Part shown: piece by piece, positions 26,580-36,000 of the stretch
How positions within the stretch are numbered: the first letter of the stretch is position 1
Layout: every line of letters starts with the position of its first letter
Origin: 20CM-2-55-15 sp963738025
GTDB taxonomy: Bacteria; Acidobacteriota; Terriglobia; 20CM-2-55-15
Reading direction: 5' to 3'
Assembly: GCA_963738025.1 (NCBI GenBank)
Contig: CAVTWA010000003.1
Location: 124,001 to 188,000, forward strand
Length of the DNA: 64,000 nucleotides
Made by a program: the position numbers and the translations under genes
The notes under the pieces: model-generated
Database searches by the model: none
What the model saw: the letters and a program-made list of their open reading frames with translations, nothing else
What the model was told of the DNA's origin: nothing

Positions 26580-26586
26580 TTATATC

Positions 26587-26901
26587 CTAATTCCTCCCGG
26601 CTGCTTTGCCGGCCTGGGTCAAAATGCCAATGATCTCGTCTTCGCGGAGGATCAAATAGTCCTGATCCGCGACCTTGACTTCGGTTCCGGAAAACTTCCC
26701 GAAAAGTATCCGGTCGCCTTCTTTCACTTCCGGTGGCACGATGGAGCCGTTCTCGAGTATCTTGCCCGGTCCAAAGGCCACAACTTCACCTTCCTGTGAT
26801 TTCTCCTTAGCCGTGTCGGGGATGATGATTCCACCCTTCACGGATTGCTGTTCATCGATGCGCTTAATGAGAACGCGATCGTGCAAAGGTCTTAATGACA
26901 T
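26587..26901 (-). CDS. groES: Co-chaperonin GroES (cpn10)
   Basis: The product has 104 residues: LRPLHDRVLIKRIDEQQ, the mobile-loop region KGGIIIPDTAKEKSQEG, VAFGPGK, GDRILFGKFSGTEVKV and DYLILREDEIIGIL. It caps the GroEL ring. First gene of groES-groEL. The ATG at 26901 is preceded by AAGGAG at 8 bases. The leader from the predicted start near 26992 is about 90 bases. Confidence 0.97.
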   Translation of the reverse strand: MSLRPLHDRVLIKRIDEQQSVKGGIIIPDTAKEKSQEGEVVAFGPGKILENGSIVPPEVKEGDRILFGKFSGTEVKVADQDYLILREDEIIGILTQAGKAAGRN

Positions 26902-26998
26902 GTGATTGAATCTCCTTACGTTGAACTATTGAAAGCCGACGGCAAATGGCTGGCGACAATTTCTGCCTGCGGCATGAATCCAGCTTGGCTGATTTTTG

Positions 26999-27041
26999 AG
27001 TATGAGGCTGCGCTTGCAGAATCGCTGTTCACAATTGCACA
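26999..27041 (-). promoter_or_regulatory. Crp/Fnr-type dyad and -10 for groESL
   Basis: Minus strand: TGTGCA-ATTG-TGAACA (27041-27026), 21 bases, then CATACT (27004-26999). This upstream region contains no TTAGCACTC-type CIRCE half-site. The ten bases before the -10 (including GCAGCCT) resemble the equivalent stretch (GTAGCCT) before the -10 at 27745, so the two promoters share both operator and -10 context. Confidence 0.7.
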
Positions 27042-27134
27042 CCGCGGCTGATCAACCGTACTGCCTGGCTGCGCCACGCCGTGAATTTGCCAGTGCGTGA
27101 GGGTCGATAAAAGTGGACTCAAACTGTAATTCGA

Positions 27135-27365
27135 TTACTTGTTTTTCCAGGGCACTGACGTAACTAAGTCTATGATACCTTGAATGTTAAGTCTCTTAGC
27201 TTGCCTCAGATCAACCAGTTCCCCGGCCCTTACGACGTAGCCGCTGTACAGTCCTCCATCAGAAATATGCCAGGTATTATCGAGGCGGTTATGCAGTCTG
27301 ACCGTCAGTCCCAGTTGCTGAAGATCCGCCAGCGCAGTATCGAGTTCTGAGATTATCGGAGCCAC
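27135..27365 (-). CDS. Small protein of unknown family (DGGL[YF]xGY motif), copy B
   Basis: The product has 76 residues from a GTG: LADLQQLGLTVRLHNRLDN followed by TWHISDGGLYSGYVV, GELVDLRQAKRLN. It aligns along most of its length with the protein encoded just upstream (N-x-T-W-x-I-x-D-G-G-L-[YF]-[ST]-G-Y ... E-L-x-[DE]-L ... RLN). The pair therefore arose by duplication. No signal peptide or membrane segment. I do not recognise the family. It lies 84 bp after copy A on the same strand and probably shares its promoter; groES follows. Confidence 0.65.
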   Translation of the reverse strand: MAPIISELDTALADLQQLGLTVRLHNRLDNTWHISDGGLYSGYVVRAGELVDLRQAKRLNIQGIIDLVTSVPWKNK

Positions 27366-27449
27366 GACGGCCTTTCTGTATTCAAGTCTGCGTAATGTGA
27401 ATGTTGCCGGTAGAAACCGGTTGAGTTCACTGGGGCAGTTGGCTGCCAG

Positions 27450-27653
27450 CTAGCCGAGTGATTTGAGACCGAGCATGTTCAATCTATTCGCGCTTTTCAA
27501 CTCGAGCAGTTCGTCGCCGCTTGCGATGTAACCGGTGAAAAGTCCACCATCCTTGATGTACCAGGTTTCGTTCAACGGGCTGCAAACTGTCACGTTGAGC
27601 CCTTGCTCCCGAAGCTCGGCGAGCACACCATCGAACTTTTTCGTTTGCGACAC
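27450..27653 (-). CDS. Small protein of unknown family (DGGL[YF]xGY motif), copy A
   Basis: The product has 67 residues from a GTG with AGGAGA four bases upstream; longer frames reach into the promoter. Sequence: FDGVLAELREQGLNVTVC, LNETWYIKDGGLFTGYIA, ELLELKSANRLNMLGLKSLG. It is a paralogue of the next protein (27135-27365). It has a predicted Crp/Fnr-type dyad and CATAAT -10 in front, with an 85-base leader. Given its regulon partners (groESL, SYLF, DksA-like) a small stress protein is a reasonable guess, but nothing in the sequence defines its role. Confidence 0.7.
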   Translation of the reverse strand: MSQTKKFDGVLAELREQGLNVTVCSPLNETWYIKDGGLFTGYIASGDELLELKSANRLNMLGLKSLG

Positions 27654-27744
27654 TTGATCTCCTCTGGCGGTATGCTGCGTCTGAGTCGCAATGCCCGGAT
27701 TATCGGAAGCAACAACCATTCCGCAGACTCGATGCCACTTTCCA

Positions 27745-27787
27745 ATTATGAGGCTACGGTTTGGAAACGACTGTCCACAATTGCACA
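27745..27787 (-). promoter_or_regulatory. Crp/Fnr-type dyad and -10, leftward arm of a divergent promoter
   Basis: Minus strand: TGTGCA-ATTG-TGGACA (27787-27772), 21 bases, then CATAAT (27750-27745). Together with the rightward site it forms a 37-bp inverted repeat (27770-27806) with a single mismatch around one central base. Confidence 0.72.
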
Positions 27788-27788
27788 C

Positions 27789-27831
27789 TGTGCAATTGTG
27801 AACAGTGCCTTTGCTCGATCAAGCTCACACT
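27789..27831 (+). promoter_or_regulatory. Crp/Fnr-type dyad and -10, rightward arm of a divergent promoter
   Basis: Plus strand: TGTGCA-ATTG-TGAACA (27789-27804), 21 bases, then CACACT (27826-27831). It would start transcription near 27838, just ahead of the GGAGGAG ribosome site of the 47-residue ORF. Confidence 0.68.
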
Positions 27832-27854
27832 CTAGTTTTTAGAGGAGGAGCGCC

Positions 27855-27998
27855 GTGTCGGAAAAGTCGTCTGGAAAAACAAGAATCACTATGAACTTGC
27901 ATGAGCAAGACGAACATTTCGAACAAATCCTTCAGGCCGCGATCGTTGCAAACTGGGCAGACCTAATGCGCGGCAGGAGCGGACTGGTTCATCTTTAA
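27855..27998 (+). CDS. 47-residue ORF under the divergent dyad promoter
   Basis: GTG start with GAGGAGGAG at 4 bases upstream, stop TAA at 27996-27998. The product begins MSEKSSGKTRITMN and continues with LHEQDEHFEQILQAAIVANW and ADLMRGRSGLVHL. It is hydrophilic and probably helical in the middle, without signal peptide. I do not recognise it. Support comes from the strong ribosome site and the promoter placed directly before it at the regulon's exact spacing; the small size keeps confidence moderate. Confidence 0.5.
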   Translation: MSEKSSGKTRITMNLHEQDEHFEQILQAAIVANWADLMRGRSGLVHL

Positions 27999-28088
27999 TA
28001 TGGCTTCGCGCCGTGCGCTAAATTGGATTATCTCCAAGTCTGGTCATCCATAAGGCGAGGCTATTGGCTTCTGGCTTGTACGTATTGG

Positions 28089-28343
28089 ATGTCCGCTTCA
28101 CCATCTCATGGCACCGGCGTCCACTTCGATAACGGATATGAATCGGGAGGTCTGGCGCGCATTCTCGAAGTTGTGATGGAAAACCAGAATCTATTCGGCC
28201 TGCCTCAAAATTTCGGCGAAAAAGGACTGCTCCAAATCGCAACGCCTACGGAGAAAGAGATGAAAGCGGCAGTCGGCTGGATAAGCGACGCAGTCGATCG
28301 CGCGAGGTCGCTAGCCGAGCCAAAGGCCAGAACGGTCGCTTAA
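28089..28343 (+). CDS. Hypothetical protein, 84 residues
   Basis: ATG at 28089 chosen; a TTG at 28023 would add 22 residues and an ATG at 28176 would shorten it. The product has FDNGYESGGLARILEVVM, NLFGLPQNFGEKGLLQIATP and EKEMKAAVGWISDAVDRAR, a mostly helical, soluble protein. The last half has a loose resemblance in size and helix pattern to phasin-like proteins, but I would not assign it. It follows the 47-residue ORF by 90 bp and may be cotranscribed from the dyad promoter. Confidence 0.45.
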   Translation: MSASPSHGTGVHFDNGYESGGLARILEVVMENQNLFGLPQNFGEKGLLQIATPTEKEMKAAVGWISDAVDRARSLAEPKARTVA

Positions 28344-28405
28344 GGGTCAAATCAAGTACGGGCTGCCTCTAAGAATATCCTCGCAGAATTGGACCAGCCG
28401 TTCGT

Positions 28406-29680
28406 TTAAATCTCCGGCGGCGACTCGAAGAGCGCTCTCAACGCGAGCCCTTTCGCCACCGAAGTGAACTCGCTTCCTCCTGAGATTCGCCCCGGATCGA
28501 AGCGGTCTTCGAAGACCTTCCGGACGGACGGGACCAGGGACGATCCACCGGTCAGAAAGACGCGGTCTATGTTCGAGGTAGCGATGCCCGTCGATTGAAG
28601 CAACCGGTCCACGCATCCCTGAATCTTGTCGAGGTCCTCATTGATCCACTTCTCAAAACTCGATCGTTGGACCTGGCCGCTCATCCGGACCACATGGTCG
28701 TCGAACAGGAAACGTCCGGACATTTCTGACGACAGTTCCACCTTCATCGCCTGGACAGACTGGTGGAGATAGAACCCGAGGTCGTTTTGCACGATATGCA
28801 GGAGGGCCGCGATTCGCTCCGGAGCCAGCGATTGCGAGCGTATGCCGCGGAGCATCTCAATCGTGTCGTTGGACTTGAGGAAGGATAGGTAGTGCCAGCG
28901 GGAAAGGTCGGAATAGATCCACTCCGGCATCGGTAGAATCTTGTCGAGTGAGCGGAATTCAGTGCCGCGGCCCAGCTTGGGCGAAATCAAGTTGTGGACT
29001 ACGCGCGAATCGAATGCGTCACCAGCAAGCGCTACACCTTCTGTGCCGAGAATTCGATTCACCCGGTCACGCAGCGCAGCCGGTCCTACGCGGAGAATGG
29101 AAAAGTCGCTCGTTCCACCACCAAAGTCGCCAATCAGGATGAGTTCGTCGTGATCCAGCGTGCTTTCGTAAAAGAACGCAGCCGCCACAGGTTCGTACTC
29201 GAAGATCACGGGCCCGATTCCGGCCTTCGTCAATGCTCGGGTCAGCCGGCTGAGAGCGAATTGATTGTCTTCCTCGGTATCTGCGTTGGAATAGCGGATC
29301 GGGCGTCCGACAGCGATAGGGCCGTCGAACTTCCCTATTTGCTCCTCCGACTGAATTCGGATGTCGCGCAGTATGATCGTGATGAGGTCTTCGAGCGAAT
29401 AGTGCCTTCCAAAAACATTCGTGCCCGTGAATAGCTTGCTCGCAAGGAAAGATTTCAGCGACTGAATCAGCCGGCCTTTTTCGTCTGCTGCAAGGTAGTT
29501 CTCGATCGCGAGAGGTCCGCCGATGCCGGGCTTTTTCGGCTCGAAGTACAAGACCGAGCGATAGGTCTCGGTCGTTCCCGCGCTGGTTTTGAATCGCACC
29601 TGCTCGACCTTGCTACCCTCGCACGCCAGCGCGACCGAACTGTTGGTTGTTCCAAAATCAATGCCGATAGCTCTGCGCAT
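28406..29680 (-). CDS. Hsp70-family chaperone, YegD type
   Basis: The product has 424 residues, shorter than DnaK (about 640). The actin-like ATPase core is present: IGIDFGTTNSSVAL (phosphate 1), YEPVAAAFFYE, LIGDFGGGTSDFSIL (phosphate 2), VFLTGGSSLVPSVRKVF (adenosine). No C-terminal substrate-binding domain, as in E. coli YegD. Start chosen at the ATG that begins MRRAIGIDFG; the open frame continues 85 codons upstream into a different decayed gene. No DnaJ or GrpE gene is adjacent. It presumably acts in the cytosol as a chaperone or scaffold. Confidence 0.87.
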   Translation of the reverse strand: MRRAIGIDFGTTNSSVALACEGSKVEQVRFKTSAGTTETYRSVLYFEPKKPGIGGPLAIENYLAADEKGRLIQSLKSFLASKLFTGTNVFGRHYSLEDLITIILRDIRIQSEEQIGKFDGPIAVGRPIRYSNADTEEDNQFALSRLTRALTKAGIGPVIFEYEPVAAAFFYESTLDHDELILIGDFGGGTSDFSILRVGPAALRDRVNRILGTEGVALAGDAFDSRVVHNLISPKLGRGTEFRSLDKILPMPEWIYSDLSRWHYLSFLKSNDTIEMLRGIRSQSLAPERIAALLHIVQNDLGFYLHQSVQAMKVELSSEMSGRFLFDDHVVRMSGQVQRSSFEKWINEDLDKIQGCVDRLLQSTGIATSNIDRVFLTGGSSLVPSVRKVFEDRFDPGRISGGSEFTSVAKGLALRALFESPPEI

Positions 29681-29935
29681 GGTGTTTGAAAATCCAAAAG
29701 ATGATTGGAGCGGATCTTGCGGGTAGCCGCGCCATCGTTTGTCAGGAAAGTCCCTGACAATGCCGTCGTAATGTCCGTCTTGATCCTCAATCGCCTGTAT
29801 GCCGGCTGGCCGAAAAAACGTCCAACGGGACACCGGCGGATTCACATCCGGCATCCAGTGCAGTGTGAATGAAAAATCACCCTGGAGGCCAGTCTTATCG
29901 AGAACCGGTTGATCGAAATGCCGCGAGATGGACAC
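29681..29935 (-). pseudogene. C-terminal remnant of a DUF3738/TIGR03435 protein
   Basis: The frame reads SISRHFDQPVLDKTGLQGDF, then FTLHWMPD; the pattern 'PVxDKTGLxGxFxFTLxWxPD' is what I know from the conserved end of the acidobacterial TIGR03435/DUF3738 family. The beginning of the gene and the usual final segment are absent. It is in frame with the Hsp70 gene without an intervening stop, so an automatic caller may wrongly extend that gene. Confidence 0.5.
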
Positions 29936-30020
29936 TCAACTTGAACCGCTGCCTTAACAGGGCTCAGCATATGCTGGCCGGCAGTTGGCTAAAGGGGGCG
30001 CATAATGGGACTATGGTCTT

Positions 30021-33000
30021 GTGGCTCCCTTGCATGACGTAACCGGAAAATTTCGTGTGTCCAGATTGATTCTAGCGTTCTACGGCAGTGTGGAGCACGC
30101 GGAGGAAGCACTTCACGAGGTCCGCAAGAATCATTTTCGCCGGTCCGCGATCGTTCATCGCGAGGAAGATGGCCGTTCCAAGATCCTGTACGCGGGACTT
30201 TCGCCTTACAGCCGAGGCGCATTTGCTGCGGCTTTCGCGCTGGCCGTCACTCTTCCAGGCAAGGCTCTCCACTTAGAACAATGGGCACAGATTCTCCTGC
30301 CGACCCTCGGATTTCTGATCACCTGGTTCGGATCGCTCTGGTTGGGCCTGGGACTTCCAAAGAAGACTCTTCAACACTACGGCCGTTTCGTGCTCCCTGG
30401 AGAGAGCCTTGTCGTTGTACAGGAGACGGAAAACCGCACAACGGACGTCATCGCAGTTCTAAGGCGGATCGCAAATCCATCAGTATTCGCAATTCGTCCC
30501 GGGCTGCGGCTGAGTTCTTCGAGCCAGGCTGACGAATCATTGCGCGAATCCGTCGCGATGGCGGACCTGCCGGATTGCGCAAATGAGTTTGCCTCTACTC
30601 ACCAGTTAGATATATCCAGCAAATCACGGCCGCTGCTGCCGATCCTGCGCAAATGCGAATCTGGAATCGAGCGGGCGCGAGCCGATCTTGGCGAAGCTGC
30701 GCGTCTAGACTATGGAATCACGCACGCAGCCGAGTGGCTGCTGGACAATACGTACCTGATCCGTTCGCATATCGCCGAGATTCGCCATAATCTGCCAGAC
30801 AATCACAACAAGATTCTGCCCGTCATTGCGGACACGAGCTTTGCAGTGCAGCTGCGAATCTACCACATCGCCGCCGATTTGATGTGTCGCACCGGATACC
30901 GGATAACGCCGGAGAGCATCGTCAGTTATCTCAATGCGTATCAGCAGCAAGCTCCTCTGACAATTGCGGAGCTGTGGGTGTTCCCCTTGATGTTACGTCT
31001 GGTGCTCCTGCAGAGATTGCAGCGTTTGTCGGAATTGGCGAGTCTGCGACAGCACCAGAAGGAGATGGCGGATTTCTGGGCGAACCGCCTTTTGAGCGCC
31101 GCGCAGCGCAGCTCCAAACAGTTCGAGCAAGTCGTCGCTGAGTTGGATCGCGACGGCGAGGAACTGACTCCGCACTTCATTGCGCGTCTCGGTGAGCAAC
31201 TGGACAAAGAAGAGTCCGCGCTGGTTCCGATTCAGAAATGGATCGAGGCCAGAACGGGATTGCATTTAGCCGACATCGTTCTGCGTGAGCATACCGAAGA
31301 AGCAAATGACCTGATGTTTATCACCGCCGCGATCGGAAGCCTGCGGCAGCTCTCTGAACTCGAATACCCGAAAATCGTCGAGGCGGTGAGCCGGATGGAA
31401 GCAATTCTGCGCGGAGATCCATCCGGCGTTCATGCCCGAAGCGATTTTGCGACGCGTGACCAGTGCCGGCGCATCGTTGAAGAATCAGCACGCCAATCGA
31501 AAAAATCCGAATGGATCGTAGCGAGCCTTGCTGTTCAGTTAGCGCAAGGCGCGTCGCAGAATAGTCGTGAAGGATGCGTCGCGTTCTATTTGCTGGATGA
31601 AGGACTGCTGGAGCTTGAAAGGCGCGTGGGTCGCCGCCTTTCGTGGCGCGAACGGCGGTTGAGATTGCTACTCCGGCATCCAACGCTGTTCTATCTCGGG
31701 GGTATCGGCACACTCACCACAGGTATTGTCAGCGCCTTCTTGTTTGCGGCGTATACGTTAAGAGCAGGTTCACCTCTGATGCTCCTGTTGCTCGGAGTAA
31801 TCGCGCTTTTCCCAGCCAGTGAACTGGCGCTTTATTCCGTCCAGATGTGGCTCACCTGGTTTGCCCCTGCGCGAACGCTTCCCAAGATGTCCTTCGATCA
31901 GGGTATACCGGAAGACTGCCGGACTCTTGTCGTTGTTCCGATGATGCTCCTGACACCAGATTCCATTCGCGGAGAGATCGAAAAGCTGGAAGTACGTTAC
32001 CTGGCTAATCCGCTGCCCAACCTTTGTTTTTCGCTCCTGGCGGACTTTACGGATGCGGAAGAACCGGAGATGCCGGAGGACGACGAACTGCTTGGGTTGG
32101 CCGCGAAAGGTATAGAACAGCTCAACGCACGTCATGGCAACGACATCTTCACTCTCTTCCATAGACCCCGCGTCTGGTGCGAAACCGAGCAACGATGGAT
32201 CGGATGGGAGCGGAAACGCGGAAAACTGGAAGAGCTGAACCGTTTTCTGAATGGCGAGGACGTCGGACAGTTTGTATATACAGGAAAGCGGCCGGCGGCC
32301 ATCCGTTATGTGATCACGCTTGATGCCGACACTCAACTTCCACACGGCAGTGCGCGAAGACTGATCGAAACGATTGCGCATCCGCTGAATAAGGTCGAAC
32401 TGGCGCCGGATCAGCGCGACCGCGTCCGTGGTTACACGATCATTCAACCGCGTGTCAGTATCACTCTCCCGTCGGCAACGGCGTCGCGGTTTTCGAGGCT
32501 ATTCACGGATGCGCGCGGAACCGACCCTTACTGCCAGGCCGTTTCGGATGTCTATCAAGACGTTTTTGGCGAAGCGATATATCACGGAAAGGGCATTTAT
32601 GACGTTCAGGCCTTTCACAAAATACTGACGCGCCGTTTCCCTGAGCAGCGGTTGCTGAGTCATGATCTCATCGAGGGGGCGCACGTCGGTGTCGGATTGG
32701 CCACAGACGTAGAACTCTTCGAACAGTTTCCCTACGACTATACGAGCTACAGCAAGCGTCAACATCGTTGGATCCGCGGCGATTGGCAGATTGCTTCATG
32801 GATTTTGCGCAGTGTTCCGGATGCAGCGGGAACGGGGCGCGTACCGAATCCGATCACACTGATCAATCGCTGGAAAATCTTCGATAATCTTCGCCGTAGT
32901 CTGCTGGCTCCAGCAGCACTGGCAGTTTTAATTTGCAGTTGGGTTTTCAACGCAGCGCCTGTTGCCGCCAGCGGCCTTGTGGCAGCCGTACTGCTGATAC

Positions 33001-36000
33001 CTCTTTTCTTTCAATTGTTGCAACGGGTGGCGCAACGATGGCGCGGGGATGTGCGTGCCTTGCACGAGGCAAGCAGCGATTTGAATCGAGCCATCGTGAT
33101 CGCAGCATTCCTGCCACATCAAGCGTATCTCGCACTGGACGCGATCGGTCGCGCCTGTTACCGGTTATGGGTGAGCCGGCGCCATCTGTTGGAGTGGCAG
33201 TCGGCGGAAATGTCGCATCTCGCGGCGAAGGCTCACCTGGATGCTTTTAGAGCGCAGTTCCTGCTCATCTCAGCGTTAGCAGCCCTGTCATTGCTGGCGC
33301 TGGATATTCGAGGATTTTTCTGGGAACCGGCATGGGCGCCTTTTCTTCTTTTGTGGGTTGCCGCTCCGGCGGTTCAGTACTGGATCGGCTGGCAACGGCG
33401 CGCTGTGCGGAAACTGGAGCAGATCGACATCGACGATCAAGAATATCTCCGCCGCGTCGCGCGAGAAACGTGGCGGTACTTCGATGATCTCGTCGGTCCG
33501 GATCACAATTGGCTTCCGCCTGACAATTCTCAGCAAGCATTACGCGTCGAAACTGCCGCCCGGACCTCGCCGACCAACATTGGAATGTGGCTGATGTCCG
33601 CGGTTTCCGCGCACGATCTCGGGTTTCTGACTCCAGAGGCGATGATCGACCGATGTTCGTCCACCATGGGGACGCTTGAAAAGCTGGAGCGCTGTGAGGG
33701 CCACATTCTCAACTGGTACAACACGAGGACTCTCGAGCCCTTGCAGCCCAAATATGTCTCCACGGTCGACAGCGGAAACCTTATCGCCAGCCTATGGGTG
33801 CTTGCACAGGCATGTCGGGAGATGGAAGCGCAACCGCAACTCGAGGAACGCGCACTCCGAGGCCTCGCCGATACTCTGGCGGTGATTCTGGCTCGATTCG
33901 CACCGGATCATACAACTGCTGTTCCCTTCGAGACGCTGCGAACCTTGTTCCAGGAAGAGTCTTCCGGCATTGAAATGATGGAACGAATCCGGCTCGCAGC
34001 GGAACCTGCACGGAAACTGACGGACTCATTACGTTGGACCATCTCGGAAGCTGAGGAACGCACTTACTGGTTTACTCGACTGGAGGAACAAGTACAGGCC
34101 TGGATCCTCTACTTCGATCGCTATCTGCGATGGGCGGACATTCTGCTGGCCCCGCCAGACGAGTTCCTTCTTCCGTTGGGAGAAAATGCACTGCTGGAGC
34201 GGCGCCGGCTGCTTCGCCATTTGCCTGCCTGGAGTGAGTTGTGTCGACGAGAAGCGAACCTGCTTCCAGACATCCTGCCGAACGGCAGTGATGAAGAAGG
34301 ATTGCCGCCGCACCTTCGGTCCTGGCTGGCCGATCTAAGAAGTGAGCTTGAGACGGTGCGCGCAGCATCGGACGCTTTTCTCGAGCGCGCCAGACACCTT
34401 GCCCAAATGAGCGAAGACTGCGCCGCGTTGATGGATCTGCAGTTCCTCTATGATGCCGATCGGCGCCTGTTCGCAATCGGCTATCAAGTAGGTGCGCCGC
34501 ATACTTTTTCTTCTCACTACGATTTGCTCGCGAGCGAAGCACGTCTGACGAGTCTGGTAGCCATTGCAAAAGATGACGTACCGGTTGACCACTGGCTGGC
34601 GTTGGGACGACCATACACGACGACGAACGGGCAAGTTCTGCTGTCCTGGAGCGGGACGATGTTTGAATATCTGATGCCGCTCTTATTCATCCGCAGTTTC
34701 CGTAATTCTCTTCTCGAGAACGCCTGCGCCACAGCGGTGACATGCCAGATGCAGTACGCACGAGAGCGCGGCGTTCCGTGGGGAATCTCGGAATCAGCTT
34801 ACAGCGCACTCGATATCAATAAGATCTATCAATATCAGGCTTTCGGTGTTCCTTCGCTTGGGTTGAAACGGGGGTTGGAGGACGAACTGGTCGTCGCGCC
34901 TTATGCGACGGCTCTGGCATTGCTCGTGGAGCCGGTGGAATCGATTCGAAATTTAAGGCGTCTGGAGAAGGCCGGCATGTACGGACGCATGGGCTTTTTT
35001 GAGTCGCTGGACTACACGCGGCAACCCGAACGGCAAGGCGGCAAGGGAGTCATCGTTTACACCTACATGGCTCATCATCAGGGCATGAGTCTCATGGCGA
35101 TAAACAACGCGCTGAACAGCGGCATCATGCGCCGGCGCTTCCATGCGGATCGCCGCATCAAGGCCGTGGAACCCTTGTTGTTCGAACGGATACCACCGCA
35201 GCCATCAATGCTCGTTCACCTTCCTTCCGATCATGCAGCTATGCGGCCGATTTCGGAGCCCTCCCCGCCTGCGTACCGTGTGCTCGATGAGGACACCCCG
35301 ATTCCGCTCTGCCATCTCCTCGGTAACGGCCGCTATGCGCTGATGGTCACCAATTCCGGTGCGGGATACAGCCGGTGGCGCGACTTCGATATCACCCGAT
35401 GGCGTGCGGACTCCACTCGCGATAACTGGGGAACATTCTTTTATCTTCGCGAGGAAGAAAGCGGCACTCTATGGTCCCCAACCCATCAGCCTCTGAATGT
35501 TAAAGATCCGGCTTACACCGCGGTCTTCAGCGCAGATCGCGCAGAATTCCGCCGGCGTCGCCGGGGCATCGAATCGTACGTGGAAGTGACGGTGTCGCCG
35601 GAAGATGACGTGGAGATCCGCCGCATTACGCTGACCAACCACGGACTCCGCACGCGGAAGCTGGAATTGATCAGTGCCGCTGAATTGAGCCTTGCCCCAC
35701 ATGGCACGGATCGTGCGCACCCGGCATTCAACAAGCTCTTTATACAGACTGAGGCACTTCCCGATTTGCGCGCACTGCTCGCCTGGCGCCGCCTGCGATC
35801 TGATGATGACACGCCGGTCTGGACAGCGCAGTTCATTGTGGACAGTCCTTCGGACGATGGGTCTTTCAATTATGAAACGGATCGCGCGGTCTTCCTCGGG
35901 CGCGGACGCAGTTGGCAGAACCCCGTTATGGCGTTCACGAAGACCGACGGCTACGTTCTGGATCCCGTATTCGCGATGACGCGGCAGTTTTCACTTGAAC

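Noticed and set aside
26916..27122. 68-residue minus-strand frame upstream of groES
   Set aside because: It covers the predicted operator, promoter and leader of groESL and has no recognisable protein features.
26902..27131. CIRCE element for HrcA upstream of groES
   Set aside because: No TTAGCACTC/GAGTGCTAA pair is present on either strand.
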